This document shows, piece by piece, positions 1 through 8,229 of a DNA stretch of 8,385 nucleotides. Source of the DNA: an uncultured bacterium (GTDB lineage: Bacteria; Patescibacteriota; Patescibacteriia; UBA1558; GWA2-36-10); contig CALDOH010000134.1 of the NCBI GenBank assembly GCA_937912185.1, positions 1 to 8,385 of the forward strand, read 5' to 3'. Position numbers and translations under genes: made by a program. A model generated the notes under the pieces. The model was not told the DNA's origin. It made no database searches and was given only the letters and a program-made list of their open reading frames with translations. How positions within the stretch are numbered: position 1 is the first letter of the stretch; every line of letters begins with the position of its first letter.

Positions 1-1
1 T

Positions 2-88
2 GAAACAGAAACAAAAACAGAAACAAAAAAGATTGTTGAAAAAATAAAAAATTTTATTAGTAAGTTAGATTACTTTGTTTTACTATGA
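2..88 (+). CDS. Possible C-terminal end of a Lys/Thr/Glu-rich protein (partial)
   Basis: An open frame enters from the left edge and stops at TGA 86-88, giving 28 residues with no start codon inside the window. It opens with TETK repeated twice in phase, then a Lys/Ile/Val-rich stretch (KKIVEKIKNFISKL) that could be an amphipathic helix. The codon-phased 12-base duplication is mild support for coding. If real, it is the only plus-strand gene here, and it converges with the zinc-ribbon gene, overlapping its 3' end by 19 bases. The region is very A-rich, so a chance open frame of this length is quite possible. No function can be assigned. Confidence 0.35.
   Translation, partial: ETETKTETKKIVEKIKNFISKLDYFVLL
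5..28. repeat. Two perfect tandem copies of a 12-base unit
   Basis: The unit ACAGAAACAAAA occurs twice back to back. In the plus-strand frame it encodes TETK twice, so a gain or loss of one unit would keep the frame. Confidence 0.7.
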
Positions 89-270
89 GAAAGTGCTTTC
101 TCCTTTTTTTTATACTGTTCTGTACACTTATCACAGTATTTCAATTGGCTAATTTTCTGAGCACTTTGGGTAACCTCAAATAATTCGTGAGATTCTTTCC
201 CACAATTTTGGCAATATCTAGACTCGCCAGTAATAAACTTATCTCCCTTATCTTTTTTAATATTATTCAT
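70..270 (-). CDS. Small four-cysteine zinc-ribbon protein, function unknown
   Basis: A 66-residue protein with two CxxC knuckles: C20-Q-N-C23 and C46-D-K-C49, with 22 residues between the pairs. This is the spacing of a compact treble-clef or rubredoxin-like zinc ribbon binding one Zn(II). The ends are highly charged (KKDKGDK near the N-terminus, YKKKEKALSHSKTK at the C-terminus). There is no signal peptide or membrane segment, so it is probably cytoplasmic and may touch nucleic acid or the ribosome; that role is inference only. The ATG at 268-270 is the only sensible start. No Shine-Dalgarno precedes it, but a strong promoter lies about 40 bases upstream (308-336), so it appears to be transcribed on its own. 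I do not recognise a named family. Confidence 0.8.
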   Translation of the reverse strand: MNNIKKDKGDKFITGESRYCQNCGKESHELFEVTQSAQKISQLKYCDKCTEQYKKKEKALSHSKTK

Positions 271-307
271 TTAATCTATTAAATATTACACTTTAACAAG
301 TGGGCTA

Positions 308-336
308 ATAATAACACAAGAACCTATAAATGTCAA
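308..336 (-). promoter_or_regulatory. Sigma-70 type promoter for the zinc-ribbon gene
   Basis: On the minus strand there is a perfect -35 box TTGACA (336-331), a 17-base spacer and a -10 box TATTAT (313-308) preceded by TG plus one base (extended -10). The predicted transcription start is near 301, which gives a leader of about 30 bases before the ATG at 270. It lies just downstream of the tRNA-unit terminator, so it restarts transcription for the next gene. Confidence 0.75.
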
Positions 337-348
337 TAAAGAAAGTGC

Positions 349-372
349 AAAAAAACTGCTACTCAAAGCAGT
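349..372 (-). terminator. Rho-independent terminator ending the tRNA unit
   Basis: On the minus strand, ACTGCT (372-367) pairs perfectly with AGCAGT (360-355) across a 6-base loop, and a T run (355-349) follows directly. It sits 16 bases after the CCA end of the 3' tRNA half, the normal place for the terminator of a tRNA gene. Confidence 0.75.
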
Positions 373-388
373 CTCTAGCTTAAAAATC

Positions 389-459
389 TGGCGGGATCGA
401 AGGGACTCGAACCCTCGACCCCGTAAACTCGCTTTGCTCGCACGGGGCATACCTTCTGC
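389..459 (-). pseudogene. 3' half of a second tRNA-Asp, with a 33-base insert
   Basis: Bases 389-420 are identical to the CCA end, acceptor 3' strand and T arm of the intact tRNA-Asp (490-521), a 32-base match. Bases 454-459 continue the match into the 3' strand of the anticodon stem (GCAGAA in transcript sense). Between them, 33 bases (421-453) interrupt the position of the variable loop, with ACC on both sides (418-420 and 451-453). Nothing resembling a D arm or 5' acceptor strand lies upstream, so this is a half gene. It still encodes CCA and is followed by a terminator. It is most likely a relic. A split-tRNA partner for the 5' half at 628-665 is the exotic alternative. Confidence 0.8.
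421..453. repeat. Palindromic REP-like insert in the 3' tRNA half
   Basis: The 33 bases absent from the intact tRNA form a hairpin with flanking sequence: CCCCGT (419-424) pairs with ACGGGG (442-447). The loop carries CTCGC twice (428-432 and 437-441). On the minus strand the unit begins ATGCC and ends TTTACGGGGT. This resembles the ends of the element at 596-631 read on the plus strand, so the two may belong to one short palindromic family in opposite orientations. Confidence 0.55.
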
Positions 460-475
460 CAAACAAATAAAAAAA

Positions 476-584
476 GCTTTGTATTTGTGTGGCGGGATCG
501 AAGGGACTCGAACCCTCGACCTTCTGCGTGACAGGCAGACGTTCTAACCAACTGAACTACGACCCCAGCACACAAATACAAAGC
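476..584. repeat. 16-base perfect inverted repeat enclosing the intact tRNA-Asp
   Basis: The arm at 476-491 (GCTTTGTATTTGTGTG) is the exact reverse complement of 569-584. The arms lie two bases upstream of the tRNA 5' end (567-568 intervene) and overlap the last two bases of its encoded CCA. In the precursor RNA, leader and trailer could pair as a 16-bp helix stacked under the acceptor stem, with the tRNA as its loop. Seven T residues follow the outer end in the transcript (475-469), so the structure resembles an intrinsic terminator enclosing a tRNA. As DNA it resembles the terminal inverted repeats of a very small element. The sequence alone cannot say which reading is right. Confidence 0.85.
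490..566 (-). tRNA. tRNA-Asp (anticodon GTC), CCA encoded
   Basis: A complete 77-base cloverleaf. The acceptor stem GGGGTCG pairs with CGATCCC (one G-T), the D stem is GTTC/GAAC with G18G19 present, and the anticodon stem is TCTGC/GCAGA with loop CTGTCAC. The variable loop has 5 bases, the T stem is GAGGG/CCCTT and the T loop is TTCGAGT. The discriminator is G73, as expected for an aspartate tRNA, and CCA is genomically encoded. It delivers aspartate to GAC and GAU codons. It lies between two half copies of itself and inside a 16-base inverted repeat, so it is probably transcribed from the promoter at 685-713 as part of a longer precursor and freed by RNase P and 3' processing. Confidence 0.96.
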
Positions 585-595
585 GCATTAAATAG

Positions 596-631
596 GTCAT
601 GCCTGCGCTGCGTCCCATTTTACGGGATGAC
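596..631. repeat. REP-like palindromic element fused to the 5' tRNA half
   Basis: A 36-base sequence bounded by GTCATGCC and GGGATGAC, inverted with one mismatch in eight. An inner hairpin pairs TCCC (613-616) with GGGA (624-627) over a 7-base loop. The ends resemble the GTCAT-type extragenic palindromes common in bacteria, but only this copy is clear in the window. It replaces the 3' part of the second tRNA-Asp. The junction falls at TGTCA in the anticodon loop, where tRNA and element share the bases GTCA, which suggests recombination at microhomology. Confidence 0.5.
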
Positions 632-665
632 AAGCAGACGTTCTAAGCAACTGAACTACGACCCC
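628..665 (-). pseudogene. 5' half of a second tRNA-Asp, ending in the anticodon loop
   Basis: Thirty-eight bases match the 5' half of the intact tRNA with two substitutions. One changes the D-loop G19 to C, removing the near-universal base that pairs with C56 of the T loop. The other changes loop base C32 to T. The acceptor strand GGGGTCG, D stem GTTC/GAAC, anticodon-stem strand TCTGC and anticodon GTC remain. After the anticodon loop the sequence becomes the palindromic element, and no 3' partner follows locally. The promoter at 685-713 would start transcription about 13 bases before it. The loss of G19 favours a decayed relic. Confidence 0.8.
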
Positions 666-684
666 TAGTTTTTAAAACAAAACT

Positions 685-713
685 ATAATACACTATTTCT
701 TTGATTTTGGCAA
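685..713 (-). promoter_or_regulatory. Sigma-70 type promoter for the tRNA-Asp locus
   Basis: On the minus strand there is a -35 box TTGCCA (713-708, 5 of 6 matches), a 17-base spacer and a -10 box TATTAT (690-685, 5 of 6). The -35 and most of the spacer lie within the last codons of lgt. The expected start is near 678, giving a leader of about 13 bases before the 5' tRNA half, the geometry of an ordinary tRNA promoter. Read-through from lgt is also possible, as no clear terminator separates them. Confidence 0.65.
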
Positions 714-1499
714 GGGCTTTAGATAAAAACTAAATATATAAATTAATACAGCCGCCACTACCAAAAGGCTAATAAATTGTGGCATACGCAGACCAAGAAC
801 TATTGGCGTAACATCTATCCGGACAAATTCCATGAAAAATCTAATCACAGCATATGACAAAAAATAAATCATCGCCACCAAGCCAGCTTTTAGCTTACCT
901 CTCCTGAGCAAAAGATATAACAATACAAATAAAGCTAAATTCAAAATTGATTCATAAAAAAAAGTAGGATGAAAATGTGTTTGCTTAAAATAAGGAAACT
1001 CTCGGTTAACGAAATCGATTGGTATTCCCCATTCAACTGGCTTACCAAATAATTCTTGATTAAAATAATTTCCCCAACGACCAATTGCCTGACCTAGAGC
1101 TAATCCTGGCACAATGGCATCAGCTAGTTGCCAAAAACTTACTCTATGTTTCCTGGCCCAAACAATAACTGTAATTAGCCCAAATAAAACACCACCCTGA
1201 ATAGACAACCCCCCATTCCAGACCTGAACTATCTCCGCTGGATACTGGATATAATATGGTAAATTAAAAAATACCACATGACCAAAACGAGCACCGATTA
1301 AACTCAAGATAACAACATAAAAAACCAAATCTTCTACCTGATGTTTGCTCAAGATAGATTTCTTGATCAAATGTTTAGCAATAATCAAGGCCGCAGAGAT
1401 AATAGCCAAAACCAAAATTAGTCCATACCAACGAACTGAAATCGGTCCCAGCGAAAATATTACTGGCTGAGGTATATAAGTTTGCCAAAAAAACTCCAT
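693..1499 (-). CDS. lgt: Prolipoprotein diacylglyceryl transferase
   Basis: Lgt is a polytopic membrane enzyme that moves diacylglycerol from phosphatidylglycerol to the lipobox cysteine of prolipoproteins, the first step of lipoprotein maturation. The 268-residue length is normal. The family signature is clear at 140-152 (GRWGNYFNQELFG), with Tyr where Phe is usual. Other conserved parts are RWYGL (23-27), the GARFGH segment (69-74), HPTFFYE (177-183) and RFFMEFVR (220-227). Hydrophobic segments at about 25-42, 57-79, 103-115, 184-198, 206-222 and 241-260 fit a multi-pass protein. The motif usually written GGxxxHGG reads GGLSIQGG here, with Gln101 at the position of E. coli His103. The ATG at 1497-1499 has an AT-only leader without a Shine-Dalgarno. 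It is the last gene of the block, 14 bases after the DsbA-like gene. Confidence 0.95.
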   Translation of the reverse strand: MEFFWQTYIPQPVIFSLGPISVRWYGLILVLAIISAALIIAKHLIKKSILSKHQVEDLVFYVVILSLIGARFGHVVFFNLPYYIQYPAEIVQVWNGGLSIQGGVLFGLITVIVWARKHRVSFWQLADAIVPGLALGQAIGRWGNYFNQELFGKPVEWGIPIDFVNREFPYFKQTHFHPTFFYESILNLALFVLLYLLLRRGKLKAGLVAMIYFLSYAVIRFFMEFVRIDVTPIVLGLRMPQFISLLVVAAVLIYIFSFYLKPLPKSKK

Positions 1500-1513
1500 T
1501 TTATTATTTATTA

Positions 1514-2275
1514 TTATTTAATCGCTACTGCTAAAATTTGCTCCCAAGTACTGTAAGGAATAAGGCCTGGTATCAAGGCACCATTTACCACATAACTCGG
1601 AGTACCTGACACACCAAGCTGCTTTCCTTCGGCAATGTCTTGCCTGATTTCATAAATATATTTTTTATTATCTAGACAAACATTGAATTGATCTTCTTTA
1701 AGACCAATATCTACTGCCCAGCCTTTAAAGTTTGACACTGAAAACTCATCTTGATGAGCATATAAGATATCCCTATATTCCCAATAACTATCCTGTTCTT
1801 CAGCACAAGCCGCCGCCAAATGAGCCCCTAAAGCATTAGCATGAGTACCCTCTAGAGGATAATCCTTGGCAACAAACAAGACTATACTACCATACTTTGA
1901 CATAAACTGCTTGATATCAGCCTGAGATTCCTTGCAATAAGGGCAAGTAAATGATTCATAAGCTACTATAAACAAAGCTGGCTGCTCACTACCAATCCAA
2001 GGATCATTGTCTCTCATAAGTTCCGCAGCAATCCTCTGACTTTCACCATATTGTTCTGGAGACACCCATAAGCCGGTGGTGCTATCATAAACAAAGCCTT
2101 TGGATATATAGGTAATATTATCTACTATCATATAACCAAAATAGGCTAAAAATATAACTCCAAATACTGCCAGTATCAAAAAACCTTTACCCCACCAACG
2201 TTTGTGCCAGGGTACAAAATAACTTTTGGCTACAGCCTCGGCCAATCTTTTTTTGATGTTTTTATCAATCGGCAT
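1514..2275 (-). CDS. Membrane-anchored DsbA-family thiol-disulfide oxidoreductase
   Basis: A 253-residue protein with a basic cytoplasmic N-terminus (1-30), one membrane segment (about 31-52) and an exported thioredoxin-fold domain. The active site is C111-P-Y-C114 in YESFTCPYCKES, with a DsbA-type helical insertion. The cis-proline loop is GVSGTPSYVVNG (Pro226), as in the DsbA/BdbD-like group. Two further cysteines (C157, C200) might form a structural disulfide. Likely role: oxidising or isomerising disulfides in exported proteins. No VKOR or DsbB partner is visible in the window. Residues 66-98, between membrane and fold, are a linker. It lies 9 bases after gatA and 14 before lgt. The same block encodes three cysteine-containing prepilins, plausible clients (inference). 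The start ATG has an AT-rich leader without a Shine-Dalgarno. Confidence 0.9.
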   Translation of the reverse strand: MPIDKNIKKRLAEAVAKSYFVPWHKRWWGKGFLILAVFGVIFLAYFGYMIVDNITYISKGFVYDSTTGLWVSPEQYGESQRIAAELMRDNDPWIGSEQPALFIVAYESFTCPYCKESQADIKQFMSKYGSIVLFVAKDYPLEGTHANALGAHLAAACAEEQDSYWEYRDILYAHQDEFSVSNFKGWAVDIGLKEDQFNVCLDNKKYIYEIRQDIAEGKQLGVSGTPSYVVNGALIPGLIPYSTWEQILAVAIK

Positions 2276-2284
2276 TTTATTTTT

Positions 2285-3724
2285 TTATTTGTTTAAATTT
2301 TCTATAAAGTTACCTACGGTCAACAACTTTTCTTCTGCATATGCATCAGCTAAAAGCTGAAGTCCAATTGGTAGATTATTTTTATCTTTGCCTATAGGTA
2401 AAGATAAACCGCAAATACCACCGATATTAGCACTAACTGTAAATACATCTGATAAATACATAGACAGTGGATCTTGTGATTTTTCACCTAATTTGAAAGC
2501 TGTACTTGGTGTGACTGGAGTGAGTAAAACATCAACCTGAGAAAACACTTTGGCAAAATCTTGCTTGATCAATGTCCTGACACGTTGAGCTTGTTTGTAA
2601 TAAGCATCATAGTAACCAGCAGAAAGGATATAAGTGCCCAACATAATTCTACGCTTGCTCTCAGGACTAAAACCAATACTGCGAACCTCTTTGTACCACT
2701 CATCCAAAGAAATGTCTTTTTTTTCTAGACAAAGACCACCATAACGCAAACTGTCATAACGAGCTAAGTTGGAACTAACCTCAGCTGGCATCAATAAATA
2801 GTAGGCAGCCAAAGCATAGTCAGTATAGGGCAAGGAGACCTCAACAATTTTTAAACCAGCTTTTTCCAACAATCTTATCTGTCCTTCAATTGCTGTCTTT
2901 ATTTCTGGATCAATACCACCACTAAAATATTCTTTTGGTATACCGATTGTCAATTTTTTAGCATCCTGATCCAAAGCTGCTAAATAATCACCCACTTTAG
3001 CTTTAGAGGAAGTGGCATCATTCTTATCAAAACCAGCAATAGCTGAGATTAAGTGTGCTATATCTCGCACTGTATTTGCCATCGGCCCTATTTGATCAAG
3101 TGATGAGGCCATGGCCATAGAGCCATAACGTGATACCCGACCATAACTAGGCTTGAGGCCAACTATACCGCAAAAAGCGGCTGGTTGACGAATAGAACCA
3201 CCAGTGTCAGTACCAAGCGCTATTGGGGCCAAATCTGCTGCTATAGCGGCTGCTGAGCCCCCAGAAGAGCCCCCAGGAACCCTTTCCTTATCATGAGGAT
3301 TGAGTACTGGCCCAAAGTAAGAATTTTCATTGGAAGACCCCATGGCAAACTCATCGCAATTGGTTTTGCCCAAGATGACCATTCCAGCCTGCTTTAACTT
3401 TTGTATAACCGTAGCATCATAAGTAGCTACATAATTTTCCAAAATTTTTGAACCAGCCGTAGCCTTTAAATCTTTTACAACAATAATATCTTTTACCGCC
3501 AGCGGAATACCAGTCAGTGGAGTACCTTGGCCAGCCTTGATCTGCTTATCAGCCTGTTTAGCCTCAGCTAAGGCCTGCTCATTTATAGAAATAAAAGCAT
3601 TGTGCTTATCAATCTTGATATTATTCAAATAAGCCTGCGTTAATTCTTCGCTAGAAAAATTTCCAGTCTTAAAACCAGTCTGTATTTGATCGATATTTAA
3701 TTTTTTCAAATCTGAAATTGCCAT
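2285..3724 (-). CDS. gatA: Asp/Glu-tRNA amidotransferase subunit A (amidase)
   Basis: GatA releases ammonia from glutamine and passes it to GatB, which converts Glu-tRNA(Gln) and/or Asp-tRNA(Asn) to the amide form. At 479 residues it has the family's usual length. The amidase signature is intact: Lys78 in AVKDI, the cis-Ser153 region PGGSSGGSAAA (150-160) and the nucleophile Ser177 in DTGGSIRQPAAF. These are one residue offset from the S. aureus triad K79/S154/S178. GLKPSYGRVSRYG (189-201) and the C-terminal LPIGLQLLADAYAEEKLL are also typical. It begins three bases after gatC stops, so the two are translated together. gatB is not in the window and must lie elsewhere if the complex is complete. 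Confidence 0.97.
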   Translation of the reverse strand: MAISDLKKLNIDQIQTGFKTGNFSSEELTQAYLNNIKIDKHNAFISINEQALAEAKQADKQIKAGQGTPLTGIPLAVKDIIVVKDLKATAGSKILENYVATYDATVIQKLKQAGMVILGKTNCDEFAMGSSNENSYFGPVLNPHDKERVPGGSSGGSAAAIAADLAPIALGTDTGGSIRQPAAFCGIVGLKPSYGRVSRYGSMAMASSLDQIGPMANTVRDIAHLISAIAGFDKNDATSSKAKVGDYLAALDQDAKKLTIGIPKEYFSGGIDPEIKTAIEGQIRLLEKAGLKIVEVSLPYTDYALAAYYLLMPAEVSSNLARYDSLRYGGLCLEKKDISLDEWYKEVRSIGFSPESKRRIMLGTYILSAGYYDAYYKQAQRVRTLIKQDFAKVFSQVDVLLTPVTPSTAFKLGEKSQDPLSMYLSDVFTVSANIGGICGLSLPIGKDKNNLPIGLQLLADAYAEEKLLTVGNFIENLNK

Positions 3725-3727
3725 AAT

Positions 3728-4015
3728 TTAATTGTCAAAAACATTTGGTGCTACCATGTAACTATCTTCCATCTGGCAAGCTTGTTTAATAATTTCTGGC
3801 TGGGATAGGGTAGCCTTATCTGGTCGTGGACCCAACTTACTATCCTCTGCCCCACTTAAACTTTCTTTTATCTTCTCCAAGTCTAGTTCGTTTATTTTAT
3901 CAACATAAGTCAAAACTTCCTTCATTTGCTTTTGATAAAGGTCTATCTCCTCGTCGGATAATTTTAATTTGGCTAAGTCAGCCAATTTTTCCACTTCTTC
4001 TCTACTTAATTTCAT
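3728..4015 (-). CDS. gatC: Asp/Glu-tRNA amidotransferase subunit C
   Basis: A 95-residue protein of typical GatC length. GatC is the small belt-like subunit that wraps around and stabilises GatA and GatB. The N-terminal helical part carries the family pattern (LSREEVEKLADLAKLKLSDEEI, split as LSREEVEKLADLAKL and KLSDEEI). A helix with YVDKINELD follows, then the extended LGPRPDKATLSQPEII segment and the C-terminal DSYMVAPNVFDN, matching the usual end that contacts GatA. The order gatC-gatA with a three-base gap is the common operon arrangement. The start ATG (4013-4015) has no Shine-Dalgarno, and a small 13-base palindrome (4018-4030) lies just before it. Confidence 0.93.
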   Translation of the reverse strand: MKLSREEVEKLADLAKLKLSDEEIDLYQKQMKEVLTYVDKINELDLEKIKESLSGAEDSKLGPRPDKATLSQPEIIKQACQMEDSYMVAPNVFDN

Positions 4016-4051
4016 AGGGTTATTTTAACCAAAATATCGATATAGAGCAAA

Positions 4052-6927
<2,876 letters not shown>

Positions 6928-6928
6928 A

Positions 6929-7576
6929 CTAGCGTTTATATATACGAGAAGAAACTGTAGTTTGTAACAAATAAGAAACCTGAGCTATGGCCTGATCAGT
7001 ATAATAACTAGCTTTAAGGTCGATGGTCACTCGTGGCTGTACATTTGGTCCTCCACTCTCAAAAGGACTAGTACTTGGTAAAATATAAAAATCCAAATCT
7101 TGTACCAGCACTTCGTTTAATTCTGGACCTAATAATTTGGTAAAAGCTGAATAATCTGTTTCCCACGGGAATTCTGTATAAGAGTTTCCCGGTGGCACAA
7201 CATAAAACAATTTTCTTTCATTAGCGCTCAAATCAGCCACAAAAGCAAAAAGCTGTCCGTCTTCTTTCTTTAACAATATACAACTTTCATAATTGGCACC
7301 AATAAAATATTCACAACAACTGACCCCTCCGCACATGCCACCAGAGTTATTGGGATCATAATCATATATCTCACTATTTCTGATTTCTCTAGCCATTATT
7401 TCCAAAGTATACTGAGCGTTGTTTAGTAGAGTTTGAGAAGCTTTGGCTTTGGCCTGGGCCTTGGAAAAGGCAATGTAGATACCTGATATCAAAAAAACAG
7501 TCATAGCAAAAATACTCACTGAAATCAAAAGCTCCACCAAAGTAAATCCTCGCTGATTTTTTTGTTTTATAATCAT
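6929..7576 (-). CDS. PilW/GspJ-like minor prepilin
   Basis: A 215-residue type IV prepilin-like protein. The leader MIIKQKNQRG10 is followed by the classic motif FTLVELLIS with Glu at +5 (Glu15), then a hydrophobic helix to about residue 36. Cleavage by PilD-type peptidase after Gly10 and N-methylation of Phe11 are expected from the motif. LLNNAQYTLEIMAREIRNS (about 50-68) is typical of PilW/GspJ minor pilins. The globular part has four cysteines in a cluster (82, 87, 88, 99). Its ATG overlaps the upstream TGA by four bases (ATGA, 7573-7576), so the two are translationally coupled. Being second in a PilV-W-X order supports the assignment. The partner assembly genes (ATPase, PilC, peptidase) are not in view. 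Confidence 0.85.
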   Translation of the reverse strand: MIIKQKNQRGFTLVELLISVSIFAMTVFLISGIYIAFSKAQAKAKASQTLLNNAQYTLEIMAREIRNSEIYDYDPNNSGGMCGGVSCCEYFIGANYESCILLKKEDGQLFAFVADLSANERKLFYVVPPGNSYTEFPWETDYSAFTKLLGPELNEVLVQDLDFYILPSTSPFESGGPNVQPRVTIDLKASYYTDQAIAQVSYLLQTTVSSRIYKR

Positions 7577-8220
7577 CGGCGCCAGTTATACATTAATTCT
7601 GATGAATCTATATCAATAATACTTGTCTCTCCAGTCCAACGGACTCGAGAAGTCACCCTGATCCCAGCATGATCTTCTCCAATTGACTTATCACATGACA
7701 CATCTCGATAATCTTCTACTGGTGCGCCACCACTATCAGTCATGCAAATATTCTCTATTTGAATTATCCGAGACATATTACTCTTAAACGAAGATATGCC
7801 ATGATCATAAACGCCTGTATTTAAATAAAGTGAGCAAATAGCCGCACTGGTACAGCTAGATATACAGGTATCTAAATTAGAACAAGAAGATGGAGTCAGG
7901 CTTAAATCATTGTAATCAGCATAATAAAAACCAGGATCAAGATTTTGTGCCCAATTACAAATTTGCAAACCACCAATCCCACTTTCACAATCTTCATTGG
8001 CTTCCATTTTCAACCAATTGCTATCTCTTATGTTTCTAACGATCTCCAAACCCTCTCTAGATAAATTGGCTGACAAAACCCGATTGAAATTATCTTTGAC
8101 TGTATTGATATTAGACAAAGCTAAACCAAAAGCCCCCATAATACCAATTGTAAACACGGCTATGGCAATCAACACCTCTATCAAGGTAAAACCTTGCTTG
8201 TTTTTTAAATTATTTGACAT
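7573..8220 (-). CDS. PilV/GspI-like minor prepilin, cysteine-rich
   Basis: A 215-residue prepilin. The leader MSNNLKNKQG10 precedes FTLIEVLIAIAVFTIGIMG, with Glu at +5 (Glu15) and the FTIGIMG ending typical of PilV/GspI. SREGLEIVRNIRDSNWL (54-70) matches the PilV-type helix often seen in Patescibacteria. The exported part carries eight cysteines (78, 88, 113, 119, 123, 129, 159, 176), four of them within 17 residues, which suggests disulfide bonding outside the cell. It is the first of three coupled minor-pilin genes. The start is supported by AGG six bases upstream, which overlaps the region just after the preceding gene's stop. The function as a minor pilin or pseudopilin is inferred from the N-terminus and context. 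Confidence 0.87.
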   Translation of the reverse strand: MSNNLKNKQGFTLIEVLIAIAVFTIGIMGAFGLALSNINTVKDNFNRVLSANLSREGLEIVRNIRDSNWLKMEANEDCESGIGGLQICNWAQNLDPGFYYADYNDLSLTPSSCSNLDTCISSCTSAAICSLYLNTGVYDHGISSFKSNMSRIIQIENICMTDSGGAPVEDYRDVSCDKSIGEDHAGIRVTSRVRWTGETSIIDIDSSELMYNWRR

Positions 8221-8229
8221 TCAAAACCT

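Noticed and set aside
375..581. Minus-strand open frame of 68 codons
   Set aside because: It is the translation of the tRNA-Asp and its 3' half copy. The repeated-looking peptide comes from the duplicated T-arm sequence, not from a protein gene.
433..628. Group I or archaeal-type intron between the two tRNA-Asp halves
   Set aside because: The roughly 195 bases between the halves include a full tRNA and short palindromes. They leave no room for a group I core, and I see no bulge-helix-bulge at the break points.
666..685. TAGTTTT/AAAACTA inverted repeat after lgt as a terminator
   Set aside because: The stem is almost all A/T, no T run follows on the minus strand, and the site falls in the start region of the tRNA promoter.
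4018..4030. 13-base palindrome GGTTATTTTAACC between ligA and gatC as a terminator
   Set aside because: The stem is five mostly A/T pairs with a three-base loop and no T run on the minus strand, and the genes on both sides look cotranscribed.
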